Shown in pieces: positions 42,678 through 50,154 of a stretch of DNA of 64,000 nucleotides. The stretch spans positions 31,346 to 95,345 of the forward strand of contig CACYXC010000017.1 of assembly GCA_902778285.1 (NCBI GenBank), read 5' to 3'. The first letter of the stretch is position 1. Every line of letters begins with the position of its first letter. The stretch is from Oscillospiraceae bacterium (GTDB taxonomy: Bacteria > Bacillota > Clostridia > Oscillospirales > Oscillospiraceae). The position numbers and the translations under genes are program-made. The notes beneath the pieces are model-generated. The model saw only the letters and a program-made list of their open reading frames with translations. It did no database searches and was not told the origin of the DNA.

Positions 42678-43271
42678 GATTTAAACTACCACTGGGACGG
42701 ATGCTTCCTGCTTCCCGAGACTTTCGCAATCGACTAGGTTGGTTACTTGATTGTGATACTATTGGTCAATAGTATGAGATCTAAGGCAAGATGAGCCATC
42801 AAGCGAAGGGGTGGCAGAGTCGAGCCGCGACCGCCCCACAGCGGCCCTTTTCGGCGCTTTTTGATTTGTCCTCCTCGCCTTGCGTCAGCAAGGCTTCGTC
42901 GTCCGCAGAAAAAATCGCTCGAAAAGTACTCGCGGTGGGGTGCTGCGCAGTTTTCACGTAGCAGATTTGGGCTGAGGCGAGGCGCAGGCCGCAGGGAATA
43001 CTCTCGTATTTCCAAGGGCTGCAACGATGTTTCAGAACAAATCTGCCGTGAAAACCGGCCGGGGCTCGGCTCCGCCACCCCTACTCATCCGAAGTTGAAA
43101 AGAATATCATCAGGGCCTCCCCACGGCCCCTTTAATATTATATCCAAGTTATTTTAGCCTTTTATCGGTGTTATGTCAAGTGAAAATGCCCGACAAAATA
43201 GTATTCAGCTTTCAGTTTTCAGTTCTGAGGGGACGGAAGCGGGCTTGCGCTGTGCGTTTTATGGAGATTTC
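42678..43271. other. Long spacer with a large imperfect stem-loop
   Basis: No credible gene. 42950-42975 (GTTTTCACGTAGCAGATTTG..CTGA) pairs with 43032-43055 (TCAG..CAAATCTGCCGTG then AAAAC), and a nested GGAATACT/AGTATTCC-like hairpin lies near 42994-43012. The whole could fold as a ~106-nt RNA. A CCTTGCGTCAGCAAGG hairpin is at about 42879-42894. Confidence 0.5.
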
Positions 43272-44294
43272 TCACAGCAGCGCCCTGAGCGCCTCGATAT
43301 CCTCCGGCCGGGTGGCCCAGCTCGTCACAAAGCGCACGGCAAAGCGCCCGTCTGGCAGGGGCGCCCAGACGTTGAAGGCCGCATCCTTTTCCAGGCGCTC
43401 TTTCTGCTCCTTCGTCAGGATCACGAACTGCTGGTTGGTGGGTGAATCGGCATAGAGCGGATAGCCCTTCTTGACGAACGCGGCCTTGAGCGCCATGGCG
43501 AGCTCTACGGCCTCGCGGGAGATACGCCAGTAGAGATCGTCGGTAAAGAGCGCGTCGAACTGCAGACCGAGCAGCCGACCCTTGGCGAGCATCGCCCCCT
43601 GCTGCTTGGTCATGGTCACGAAGCCGCGCGGCGTCACGCCCCTGCGGAAGACCACGGCCTCCCCGCACAGGGCGCCGACCTTGGTGCCGCCGATGTAAAA
43701 CACGTCGGTCAGCGCCGCGACGTCGCGGATCGTCAGGTCGCTCGCGGGGCTCATGAGCCCGTAGCCCAGCCGCGCCCCGTCGAGAAACAGCGGCAGCTCC
43801 CGGCGGCGGCAGACCTCGTACAGGGCGGTGAGCTCCGCCTTCGAGTAGAGCGTGCCCAGCTCCGTGGGGTGCGAGATGTAGACCATGCCGGGGAAGGGCA
43901 TGTGCTCATGGGTGGCGTCGGCGTAAAAGGCGGCCATATAGGCGTCCAGCTCCCCGGCGTCCAGCTTCCCCTCATGGGAGGGCAGCGCGATCACCTTGTG
44001 GCCCGTATACTCGATCGCCCCGGCCTCGTGGACGTTGATGTGCCCGGTCTCGGCGGCGACGACGGCCTCGTGCCGGCGCAGCAGGGAGGAGATCACCACG
44101 AGATTGGCCTGCGTGCCGCCGGTGAGGAAGTACACGTCCTCCTCCGTGCCGCAGAGGGCGCGGATTTTATCGGCGGCCCGGCGGCACCAGAGGTCCTCGC
44201 CGTAGCCCGGCTGGGAGATGAGATTCGTTTCCGTGAGAGCCTCCAACACCTTGGGGTGGCAGCCCTCGGTATAATCGCTTAAGAAGTATAACAC
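43272..44294 (-). CDS. Low-specificity L-threonine aldolase-like enzyme
   Basis: 340 residues; fold-type I PLP enzyme that splits beta-hydroxy amino acids such as threonine or allo-threonine to glycine and an aldehyde. GTG 44294 starts LYFLSDYTEGCHPKVLEAL with GGAGG 7 bp upstream. PLP site: FLTGGTQANLVVISSLLRR, HPTELGTLYSK, LFLDGARLGYGLMSP (Asp/Ala/Arg) and YIGGTKVGALCGEAVV, where the Lys of GGTK is the Schiff-base lysine. It lies downstream of the MocR gene; a GCGGGCGGCTG/CAGCCGCCC palindrome separates them. Confidence 0.9.
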   Translation of the reverse strand: MLYFLSDYTEGCHPKVLEALTETNLISQPGYGEDLWCRRAADKIRALCGTEEDVYFLTGGTQANLVVISSLLRRHEAVVAAETGHINVHEAGAIEYTGHKVIALPSHEGKLDAGELDAYMAAFYADATHEHMPFPGMVYISHPTELGTLYSKAELTALYEVCRRRELPLFLDGARLGYGLMSPASDLTIRDVAALTDVFYIGGTKVGALCGEAVVFRRGVTPRGFVTMTKQQGAMLAKGRLLGLQFDALFTDDLYWRISREAVELAMALKAAFVKKGYPLYADSPTNQQFVILTKEQKERLEKDAAFNVWAPLPDGRFAVRFVTSWATRPEDIEALRALL

Positions 44295-44324
44295 AATGAT
44301 TCCTCCGGTTCTGACCTTTCTCCG

Positions 44325-44390
44325 TAGGGGCGGCTGCCAGCCGCCCGCTGCCTTTTCTCCGTTGCGGGCGGCTGATAGCCGCCCCTGCAT
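44325..44390. repeat. GGGCGGCTG...CAGCCGCCC palindromic repeat pair
   Basis: Two GGGCGGCTG(C/A)(C/T)AGCCGCCC hairpins in 66 bp between the MocR gene and the aldolase gene; the same unit occurs at about 8778-8800. Confidence 0.55.
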
Positions 44391-45461
44391 TTATTTTTTC
44401 AGAAGCTTCCGTTTTCTTCGGCTGATGTATCGCTCCAGATGGCCCTGTGAGATGAACTCGGCAAGCACGAGCTGGTCGAAGACCGGCACCGTGCAGGAGT
44501 AGAAGCCCAGTTCCTCCCGGTATTGCGGCAGCAGCGCCTCCGGCAGGACCAGAAAGCCGGTGCGCATGGAGGGCGCCAGGATCTTGGAGAAGGTGTTGAT
44601 ATAGAGCACCCGCTCCGGCGCCAGCGAGCAGATTGTCTCGATCTGCCGATGAAGGGACGCAAACTCCGCGTCGTAGTCGTCCTCCACGATGAAGGCGCCC
44701 CGGCTCTGTGCCCAGAGGGCGTATTCGTGCCGCCTGGCGGCGGAGGCGGTGACGCCGCTGGGGTAGCTGTGAAAGGGCGTCACATGCAGGACGCCCGCGC
44801 CGCAGCGCTGCAGCGCCTCGCTGCGGATGCCGTCCTCCCCCATGGGCAGGCCCTCGCAGCGGGCGCCGTTGGCCTCGTAGACCCGGCGGATCTTTTCGTA
44901 GCCCGGCTCCTCCAGCGCGTAGCTCCGCTCCCGTCCCAGCAGCTGCACGACCAGCCCGTAGAGGTATTCCGCGCCCGCGCCGACGACGATGCGCTCCGGA
45001 CTGACGGCGAGGCCGCGGCTGCGTTCCAGGTAGCCCGCCAGCGCCTGCCGCAGCTCCGCACAGCCGAAGCTCGGCGAACGGGCCAGGATGCGGCGGTCGT
45101 AGTCCGTGAGCACGCCGCGCATGGTGCGCGCCCAGACGGAGAAGGGGAAGTCCTCCGGGGCCCCGTCGCCTGCCGTCATGTCCTCCAGCGCGGCCCGCGG
45201 CAGGGCGGGCGGCGCGCTGCCGCCGCCGAAGGCCGCGTAATAGCCGCTGCGGGGCCGGGCCTCGGCATAGCCCTCGTCGCACAAAAGGGCCAGCGCGTGC
45301 TCCACGGTGATGAGGCTCAGCCCCGTCTCGGCGGCGAGGCTGCGCTTGGAGGGCAGGCGGCTCCCCACGCCGAGCGCGCCGGAGACAATGTCGCCCCGAA
45401 GCTGCCTGTACAGCTGCAGATAGGCGCTCTCACCGCAGCTCCTGTCAATGGAAAACGGCAG
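44391..45461 (-). CDS. MocR-type (GntR/aminotransferase) transcription regulator
   Basis: About 356 residues. An N-terminal GntR winged helix (SAYLQLYRQLRGDIVSGALGVGSRLPSKRSLAAETGLSLITVEHAL as consecutive segments) is fused to a PLP aminotransferase-like domain. ERIVVGAGAEYLYGLVVQLL, VTPFHSYPSG, FIVEDDYDAEF and YINTFSKILAPSMRTGF, with the PLP lysine in FSK, are clear. The best start is CTG 45461, 7 bp after GGAGGAGGGG; the in-frame region has no ATG, and GTG 45368 would cut the DNA-binding domain. It is divergent from an ECF S component, which it probably controls together with itself. Confidence 0.88.
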   Translation of the reverse strand: MPFSIDRSCGESAYLQLYRQLRGDIVSGALGVGSRLPSKRSLAAETGLSLITVEHALALLCDEGYAEARPRSGYYAAFGGGSAPPALPRAALEDMTAGDGAPEDFPFSVWARTMRGVLTDYDRRILARSPSFGCAELRQALAGYLERSRGLAVSPERIVVGAGAEYLYGLVVQLLGRERSYALEEPGYEKIRRVYEANGARCEGLPMGEDGIRSEALQRCGAGVLHVTPFHSYPSGVTASAARRHEYALWAQSRGAFIVEDDYDAEFASLHRQIETICSLAPERVLYINTFSKILAPSMRTGFLVLPEALLPQYREELGFYSCTVPVFDQLVLAEFISQGHLERYISRRKRKLLKK

Positions 45462-45485
45462 ACGCCATCCCCTCCTCCCGCCAAT

Positions 45486-45531
45486 CTGGCCTTATAAAAA
45501 AGAATTCATCTGGCAATATGCATATAGCCAG
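45486..45531. promoter_or_regulatory. Three CTGGC(C/A/T)-TATA half-sites in divergent spacer
   Basis: CTGGCCTTATA at 45486-45496, CTGGCAATATG at 45510-45520 (direct, 24 bp apart) and the inverted CATATAGCCAG at 45521-45531. The last two form an almost perfect palindrome. Two direct and one inverted half-site is the layout reported for PdxR-type MocR regulators. A TATACT -10 for the rightward gene lies at 45540-45545. Confidence 0.6.
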
Positions 45532-45578
45532 TTTTCAATTATACTGAGTTTACACAAATTGTCAAGGGGGCGCATTCC

Positions 45579-46106
45579 ATGCGTGATCATCAGCTCTCCA
45601 CCCGCATTATCACCGTGACTGCGGTGTTGATGGCAATGAACATCATCATGAGCACCAGCGTGCTGTCGGTTCCTGTTCCGGGCGGACATATGTATTTGAA
45701 CGATGTGATCATCGTAACGGCCGCCGTGCTGCTCGAACCCTTCTATGCCTTTCTGGTGGGCGGCGTGGGCGCCTTCATCGGCGATATGCTCTTTTATCCC
45801 ACGCCGATGTTCGTATCTCTGGCTGTGCACGGGCTGCAGGCCGTGGTCATCTCCCTCTTCGTCCATCGCTGGATGAAGAGCAGGCCGGTTCCCGCTTCTC
45901 TGGTCGGGGCTGTCGTGGGCTGGGTCATCACCTTCACGGGCTATACCCTCGGCCGCGCCTTTATCTACAGCACGCCCGCCTACGCCGTGGCGAAGTTCCC
46001 CTTCCAGGTGCTGCAGACCGCCGTGGGCTCCGCACTGGCGCTGCTGTTGTGCTGGAAGTGCGGCGTGGTGAAGCTGTACAAAAAGCAGTTCGGCGAGGAA
46101 GCGTAA
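45579..46106 (+). CDS. ECF transporter S component, predicted vitamin (B6-type) uptake
   Basis: 175 residues, about six helices. The first helix TRIITVTAVLMAMNIIMSTSVLSVPVPGGHMYLNDVIIVTAAVLLEPFYAFLVGGVGAFIGDMLF contains the conserved loop 1 and the Ala-motif region of S components. The protein resembles HmpT/ThiW/PdxU2-like members for hydroxymethylpyrimidine or pyridoxine. Its divergent MocR neighbour and PdxR-like half-sites favour pyridoxine/pyridoxal. GGGGG lies about 9 bp before ATG 45579. No ATPase genes are adjacent. Confidence 0.82.
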   Translation: MRDHQLSTRIITVTAVLMAMNIIMSTSVLSVPVPGGHMYLNDVIIVTAAVLLEPFYAFLVGGVGAFIGDMLFYPTPMFVSLAVHGLQAVVISLFVHRWMKSRPVPASLVGAVVGWVITFTGYTLGRAFIYSTPAYAVAKFPFQVLQTAVGSALALLLCWKCGVVKLYKKQFGEEA

Positions 46107-46130
46107 GAGCATACGTGCCGCTTGCGCAAA

Positions 46131-46302
46131 AGCCGGGACGCCCGTCCCGGCTCAAGCTGTCGACAAAGTGTCGACAGCTTGACAATCAAAAATGAGAACT
46201 CCCCAAAAAGTTCTCATTTTTGAGTATATCAATCGCGAGAGGGAATAACCTTCGGCAGCATGGGTTTGTCTACAGTCTGAGCCGGGACGCCCGTCCCGGC
46301 TC
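46131..46302 (+). mobile_element. Terminator-duplicating element, copy T3
   Basis: 23-nt hairpins at 46131-46153 and 46280-46302 (AGCCGGGACGCCCGTCCCGGCTC) are identical. The 126-bp core begins AAGCTGTCGACAAAGTGTCG, has the AATGAGAACT/AGTTCTCATT hairpin, then GCGAGAGGGAATAACC and closes with GGGTTTGTCTACAGTCTG. It follows the ECF S gene stop by 25 bp, the position of its terminator. Confidence 0.78.
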
Positions 46303-46332
46303 CTGACTGCAGGCAAAGACCCGTATCTGTTA

Positions 46333-46470
46333 TCGCGAACCAGTGACCGACGTCACTGGTGTGGCGATCCGTTTCTTTCCTTCTCAAAAACCATGGAAAA
46401 AGCAAGTGTTTTGCTGGCCGCAGGGAGCAGCGGATTGCCACGCCAGCGTGCGCGCTGGCTCGCAATGACA
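46333..46470. repeat. Inverted pair of CGGATTGCC...GCAATGACA repeats
   Basis: Reverse copy at 46333-46376 (GCGAACCAGTGACCG...) and forward copy at 46429-46470 (GCGGATTGCCACGCC...GCAATGACA). Same family as 27069-27205. Confidence 0.65.
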
Positions 46471-46496
46471 TGCTTTGAGGCTTGTCGACCGCTTGA

Positions 46497-46679
46497 AAGC
46501 CGGGACGGGAGTCCCGGCTTCAGCGTGTCGACAAAGTGCCGACACGCTGAAGCGGCCGATTTTAAAACCTTGGATCGGTTTAAAAATCGGCTCAGATTGA
46601 ACGTGAAGAGGGGATAACAGACCAAGCTGCTGCGCATAGGTTTGTCTACAGTCTGAAGCCGGGACGGGAGTCCCGGCTT
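46497..46679 (+). mobile_element. Terminator-duplicating element, copy T4
   Basis: 24-nt hairpins at 46497-46520 and 46656-46679 (AAGCCGGGACGGGAGTCCCG then GCTT) are identical. The 135-bp core opens with CGTGTCGACAAAGTGCCGAC and closes with AGGTTTGTCTACAGTCTG; the internal hairpin is GCCGATTTTAAAACC/GGTTTAAAAATCGGC. It lies 195 bp after T3 with a different hairpin. Confidence 0.78.
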
Positions 46680-46684
46680 TTGCG

Positions 46685-46713
46685 TTGACGGGGCTTTCCT
46701 TTGGCGCTATAAT
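46685..46713 (+). promoter_or_regulatory. Promoter of the 46754 lipoprotein gene
   Basis: TTGACG at 46685-46690, 17-bp spacer, TATAAT at 46708-46713, starting 5 bp after the right hairpin of T4. Confidence 0.75.
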
Positions 46714-46753
46714 ACGTTTATTCAAACATATGCGCGGAGAACGTGATGCCGAC

Positions 46754-47371
46754 ATGAAAAGGATCCTTTGTCTGATTTTGATACTGTCCCTCTGCCTTTC
46801 CCTGTGCGCCTGCGGGAAGAAAGAAGAGGAGGCGCCCGCCCCGGCCGCGCCGGAGCCGGCGGAGACCGTGACCCCGGTGCAGATGCGCAGCTACCGCAGC
46901 TATGAGATCAACGCCGAAAACTGGAACATGTTCTTCGAGATCGCGGAGATCCCGCTCTACATCCTGACCAGCACCGAGATCATCTCCGAGGTCTGCCAGA
47001 CCTACTGCGTGGTGCTCAAGGACGAGTACCTGCCCTATCTGAACCCGGAGGGGGACTACAGCGTCCGCTTCGAGCTGAGCTTCGACCTCTACTGCGAGAC
47101 GCTGGAGATCGACACGGCGCACTTCACCTACCGCCATACGGACGACATGCTCTACGCGGGCAACGCGACCAAGAGCGCGATCTTCGACCGCAGCGCGCTG
47201 CCGAAGTCCGCGTACGGGAGCGACTACAATGCGCGCGTCGGCTATGCCAACGCCTTCTTCAGCGGCTGGGCTGTGATGCAGCCCGAGTCCAAGGCCTGGG
47301 CGGGCTTTTATATCGACCTTTCCTCGGTGCAGATGCTCAGCGCGAGCGGCACGATCGAGCTGGCGGTATGA
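46754..47371 (+). CDS. Predicted lipoprotein of unknown function
   Basis: 205 residues. A short signal peptide ends in a lipobox with Cys20 (LCAC), and a charged Glu/Pro/Ala-rich linker follows to about 45. The rest looks beta-rich (SYEINAENWNMFFEIAEIPLYIL, DYSVRFELSFDLYCETLEID). I do not recognise the fold. ATG 46754 is the only start giving a signal peptide. A strong terminator follows at 47401. Confidence 0.72.
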   Translation: MKRILCLILILSLCLSLCACGKKEEEAPAPAAPEPAETVTPVQMRSYRSYEINAENWNMFFEIAEIPLYILTSTEIISEVCQTYCVVLKDEYLPYLNPEGDYSVRFELSFDLYCETLEIDTAHFTYRHTDDMLYAGNATKSAIFDRSALPKSAYGSDYNARVGYANAFFSGWAVMQPESKAWAGFYIDLSSVQMLSASGTIELAV

Positions 47372-47400
47372 CGCCGCCGGAAGCAGGCGCGTCTTCCAAA

Positions 47401-47430
47401 GGCGGACCCGGATGCTTTTCCGGGTCCGCC
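47401..47430 (+). terminator. GC-rich hairpin terminator
   Basis: GGCGGACCCGGATGCTTTTC then CGGGTCCGCC, a 10-bp stem 29 bp after the lipoprotein stop. Directly behind it, 47433-47460 (GCGTGTCGGCAAAGTGCCGA then CACGCTT) equals the left end of the terminator-duplicating family, but no right end follows. Confidence 0.6.
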
Positions 47431-47432
47431 TG

Positions 47433-47460
47433 AGCGTGTCGGCAAAGTGCCGACACGCTT
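47433..47460 (+). mobile_element. Truncated terminator-duplicating element (left end only)
   Basis: AGCGTGTCGGCAAAGTGCCG.. palindrome, like the left end of T4, after a terminator hairpin at 47401-47430. The sequence continues into two-hairpin element D3 instead of the rest of the core, and no second hairpin copy is seen. Confidence 0.5.
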
Positions 47461-47609
47461 CAACGGAGACCCGCTGCGCTGGGCTCTCCGTTGAGGAACT
47501 CGCGCTTATCGCCCTCGGCTTGCGCGGGAAAAGCCTCGGTTGGTCGGCGCGAGGACTCGCTGAGCTCGTCTTATGGTGTTTTTGACGCGGCGAAGCTGCG
47601 CCAAAAACA
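47460..47609 (+). repeat. Two-hairpin element, copy D3
   Basis: Hairpin 1 is 47460-47494 (TCAACGGAGACCC...GTTGA), the core is 47495-47576, and hairpin 2 is 47577-47609 (TGTTTTTGACGCGGC...CCAAAAACA). The core shares long blocks with D2 (GAACTCGCGC, TCGCCCTCGGC, GGTCGGCGCGAGGACTCGC). It ends 58 bp before the MATE gene. Confidence 0.65.
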
Positions 47610-47666
47610 GATCGAAATCTCCTTTATCTGTTTTATTGCTCCCCGTGCTGGCCTTGTCCGCACGCT

Positions 47667-49067
47667 ATGCCGAATATGGAAAAAACACGAAAAAACAGCA
47701 TATTCGCATGGCCCCTGCTGCCGGCGGTGATCTCCCTGGCCTGGCCGACCATGCTCGAGCAGCTGATGCAGACGGCCGTGCAGTACATCGACACGGCCAT
47801 GGTCGGCTCCCTCGGCACCGGCGCCACCGCCGCCGTGGGCAGCACGGTCACGGTCAACTGGCTCATCGGCAGCACGACCATGGCCTTCGGGATCGGCTTT
47901 CTGTCCTATATCTCGCAGGCGATCGGGGCGGGAGAGCCGGCGCGGGCCAGGCGCGCCGCGGCGCAGGCGGTGCTGATGGTGCTGGCGGTCGGCTCCGTTT
48001 TTACGGCGCTGACGGTCGGCCTGAGCCGGCGCGTACCGGTCTGGATGCAGGTCGCGCCCTCGCTGCGCGCGGCGGCCTCCCGCTATTTCTTCGTGCTCTA
48101 TCTCGCCATGCTGCCCCGGACGGCCAGCATCATCTTCGGCACGGTCCTGCGCGCCGCGGGCGATACGAGGACGCCCATGCGCATCGGCATCGGCGTGAAT
48201 CTCATCAACGTCGCACTGAACTTTCTGCTGATCTACGACACGCGCGCCCTCAGCGTTTTCGGCCGAAGGCTCACGGTCTGGGGCGCGGGCTGGGGCGTGA
48301 CCGGCGCGGCGGCGGCCAGCGCCGTCTCCTTCCTCTGCGGCGGCGCGGCCGTCACGCTGGCTCTGTTCCGCCATCCGCGGATCTCGCCGCGCGGCTGTCC
48401 TCTGCGGCCCGACAGGGCGGTCCTGGCGCCCTGCCTGCGCGTGGCCCTTCCGAACATGCTGCAGCGCTTCGGCAGCTCGCTGGGCTATGTGGCCTTTGCC
48501 GCGATGATCAACGCCCTCGGCGAGACCGCCACCGCCGCCCACACCATCGCCAACACCGTGGAGTCCGCCTTCTACATCCCGGGCTACGGCATGCAGACCG
48601 CCGCCGCCACGCTCACCGGCAACGCCATCGGCGCCGGGGACCGGCAGCGCGTGCGGGACAACGCGCGGCTCATCTTCCTGGTCGAGGTGTCGCTGATGCT
48701 GCTGTCCGGCGCGCTGCTCTTCGCCTTTGCCCCGGCCATGGTGGGCCTCTTCAGCCGGGACGCCGCGGTCATCCTGCTCGGCGGCACCGTGCTGCGCATG
48801 GTGGCCTGCTCCGAGCCCTTCTACGGCGTCTCCATCGTGATCGAGGGCATGCTGCAGGGCGCGGGCAGGACGGCGATGCCCTTTGTCTTCAACATCGTCG
48901 GCATGTGGGGCGTGCGCATCGCGGGTACCTTCGTGTGCACAAGGCTGCTGGGGCTGGGGCTGGTCTCCGCTTGGGGCTGCATGATCGGGCACAACATGCT
49001 GCTCTTTGCCCTCTTCCTGTGGTACTTCCGCCGCGGGCGCTGGAACCCGCTGGATACGCGCCGCTGA
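47667..49067 (+). CDS. MATE-family efflux transporter
   Basis: 466 residues, 12 helices; an Na+ or H+ driven exporter of cationic drugs or metabolites. SLAWPTMLEQLMQTAVQYIDTAMVGSLG at the start, with the second-half repeat RVALPNMLQRFGSSLGYVAFAAMINALGETATAAHTIANTVESAFYIPGYGMQTAAATLTGNAIGAGD, is typical. The start ATG 47667 or 47676 has no good ribosome site. A 295-bp spacer with repeats precedes it and gives no clue to regulation. Confidence 0.9.
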   Translation: MPNMEKTRKNSIFAWPLLPAVISLAWPTMLEQLMQTAVQYIDTAMVGSLGTGATAAVGSTVTVNWLIGSTTMAFGIGFLSYISQAIGAGEPARARRAAAQAVLMVLAVGSVFTALTVGLSRRVPVWMQVAPSLRAAASRYFFVLYLAMLPRTASIIFGTVLRAAGDTRTPMRIGIGVNLINVALNFLLIYDTRALSVFGRRLTVWGAGWGVTGAAAASAVSFLCGGAAVTLALFRHPRISPRGCPLRPDRAVLAPCLRVALPNMLQRFGSSLGYVAFAAMINALGETATAAHTIANTVESAFYIPGYGMQTAAATLTGNAIGAGDRQRVRDNARLIFLVEVSLMLLSGALLFAFAPAMVGLFSRDAAVILLGGTVLRMVACSEPFYGVSIVIEGMLQGAGRTAMPFVFNIVGMWGVRIAGTFVCTRLLGLGLVSAWGCMIGHNMLLFALFLWYFRRGRWNPLDTRR

Positions 49068-49182
49068 CGCGGGCGGAGGAAAAAGAGAGCGGGAACGGAC
49101 AAAACAGGACTGGATTTGTTATAAAACTGTGATATAATCAAGCTGACAGCATACGGAAAAACTGCCCGAAGGAGGAAGCGAA

Positions 49183-49446
49183 ATGAAGATTACCAAGAAA
49201 AACGGGACCATCAGCGTTTTTGACGATGAGAAGATCGTCAACAGTATCCTGCGCGCCAACGCCGAGGTACCCGAGGAGGCGATCACGAGGGCCGAGGCCG
49301 CGGCGATCGCGGACGAGGTCTTTTCGCGGCTGACCGATGAAAGTGAAATCATCTCAACCGCGGATGTGCGCACATGCGTGGAGCGCCTCCTCTGCGAGCG
49401 GGGCCTGCAGGAGACGGCGCGGCACTATATGGAGTACCGCAAATAA
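49183..49446 (+). CDS. Stand-alone ATP-cone domain protein
   Basis: 87 residues. ITKKNGTISVFDDEKIVNSILRANAEVPEEAITRAEAAAIADEVFSRL is an ATP-cone, the nucleotide-sensing module normally at the N-terminus of ribonucleotide reductase or in NrdR, and the C-terminus completes the domain (RTCVERLLCERGLQETARHYMEYR). There is no reductase or zinc ribbon attached. GGAGG is 7-8 bp upstream and a TATAAT-like -10 lies near 49133. A regulator in trans of nucleotide metabolism is possible. Confidence 0.82.
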   Translation: MKITKKNGTISVFDDEKIVNSILRANAEVPEEAITRAEAAAIADEVFSRLTDESEIISTADVRTCVERLLCERGLQETARHYMEYRK

Positions 49447-49511
49447 GCGGCGCGGCGCTTGCGGGCGATACGGAGCAGCACCCTGAAGGGGGCGTAAAAA
49501 AGTCTGTACCG

Positions 49512-49665
49512 GGCCGTAGGGACGACCATCGGTCGTCCGCGCGGAGAGAATCCGATCATGGAAAACAGTCAGGCGAACTCGCACATTGTGACCGAGTTCG
49601 CCTGGCTTATTTTATTATTTCTGCATCTTTCTGCCGGACGAGCACTGCTCGTCCCTACGGGAAAG
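49512..49665. repeat. Palindromic repeats and terminator after ATP-cone gene
   Basis: CCGTAGGGACGACC..GGTCGTCC (about 49514-49539) and CGGACGAGCACTGCTCGTCC with CTACGG (about 49635-49661) form an inverted pair. Between them, 49570-49604 (CAGGCGAACTCG...CGAGTTCGCCTG) followed by a T/A-rich run is a terminator. A further GCTGCCGGC..GCCGGCGGC hairpin is at about 49822-49847. No gene lies in 49447-50154. Confidence 0.55.
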
Positions 49666-50010
49666 GACGTGGAAGCACGACTTTTTTCACAGACCTTTTT
49701 CCTATAATGATTATATTTTGTACTGGACAAAAAACAGCTCCCGCAAAACTGCTTTACACCGCAAAAGGGAGAATTTTGCGGCTGTCTTCTCCCTGATCTG
49801 CGCGCCGTTGGGCTGCTTTTCTGCTGCCGGCAAGGCGCCGGCGGCAGAAAAAGCGAAAACGGGAAGCTTCGAAGGACCTCCTGTTTTCGCGCGGCTCGAA
49901 CGCAAAGAGGAAGCGTTCCCTGCCTTGCAGGAGGAAACGGGAGAGCGGATTGAGCTGTCTTAAGCGGTGGCATATGGGCAAATTGTTAAAAAAACGGAAG
50001 TAAAAAACAG

Positions 50011-50040
50011 CGGGTTCGCTAATTGACGGCGAACCTTTTT
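50011..50040 (+). terminator. Hairpin with T-run upstream of LacI
   Basis: GGTTCGC..GCGAACC with TTTTT; it contains the -35 of the predicted lacI promoter, so it may instead be part of regulation. Confidence 0.4.
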
Positions 50041-50087
50041 CTGTGTAAAATGATTACGAAATCGTTTTAGGAAAGGTTTTTCGAAAA
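50023..50087 (+). promoter_or_regulatory. Promoter and operator-like palindromes of lacI-type gene
   Basis: TTGACG at 50023-50028, 17-bp spacer, TAAAAT at 50046-50051. ACGAAATCGT (50056-50065) and the perfect TTTTCGAAAA (50078-50087) are CG-centred palindromes typical of LacI-family operators, placed over the transcription start. Autoregulation is plausible. Confidence 0.55.
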
Positions 50088-50154
50088 GTTTCGCTCCTTT
50101 TTACGAAATCTTTCAAGTCTGGTCCGGCACGGTATCAGGGGAAGGGAGACGGAC

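Noticed and set aside
42743-43078. 111-codon minus-strand frame in the rny-aldolase spacer
   Set aside because: It reads through the large stem-loop and has no domain or start signal; structure explains the region better.
47571-48992. 473-codon minus-strand frame over the MATE gene
   Set aside because: Low-complexity, His/Arg/Gln-rich shadow; the plus-strand MATE is clear.
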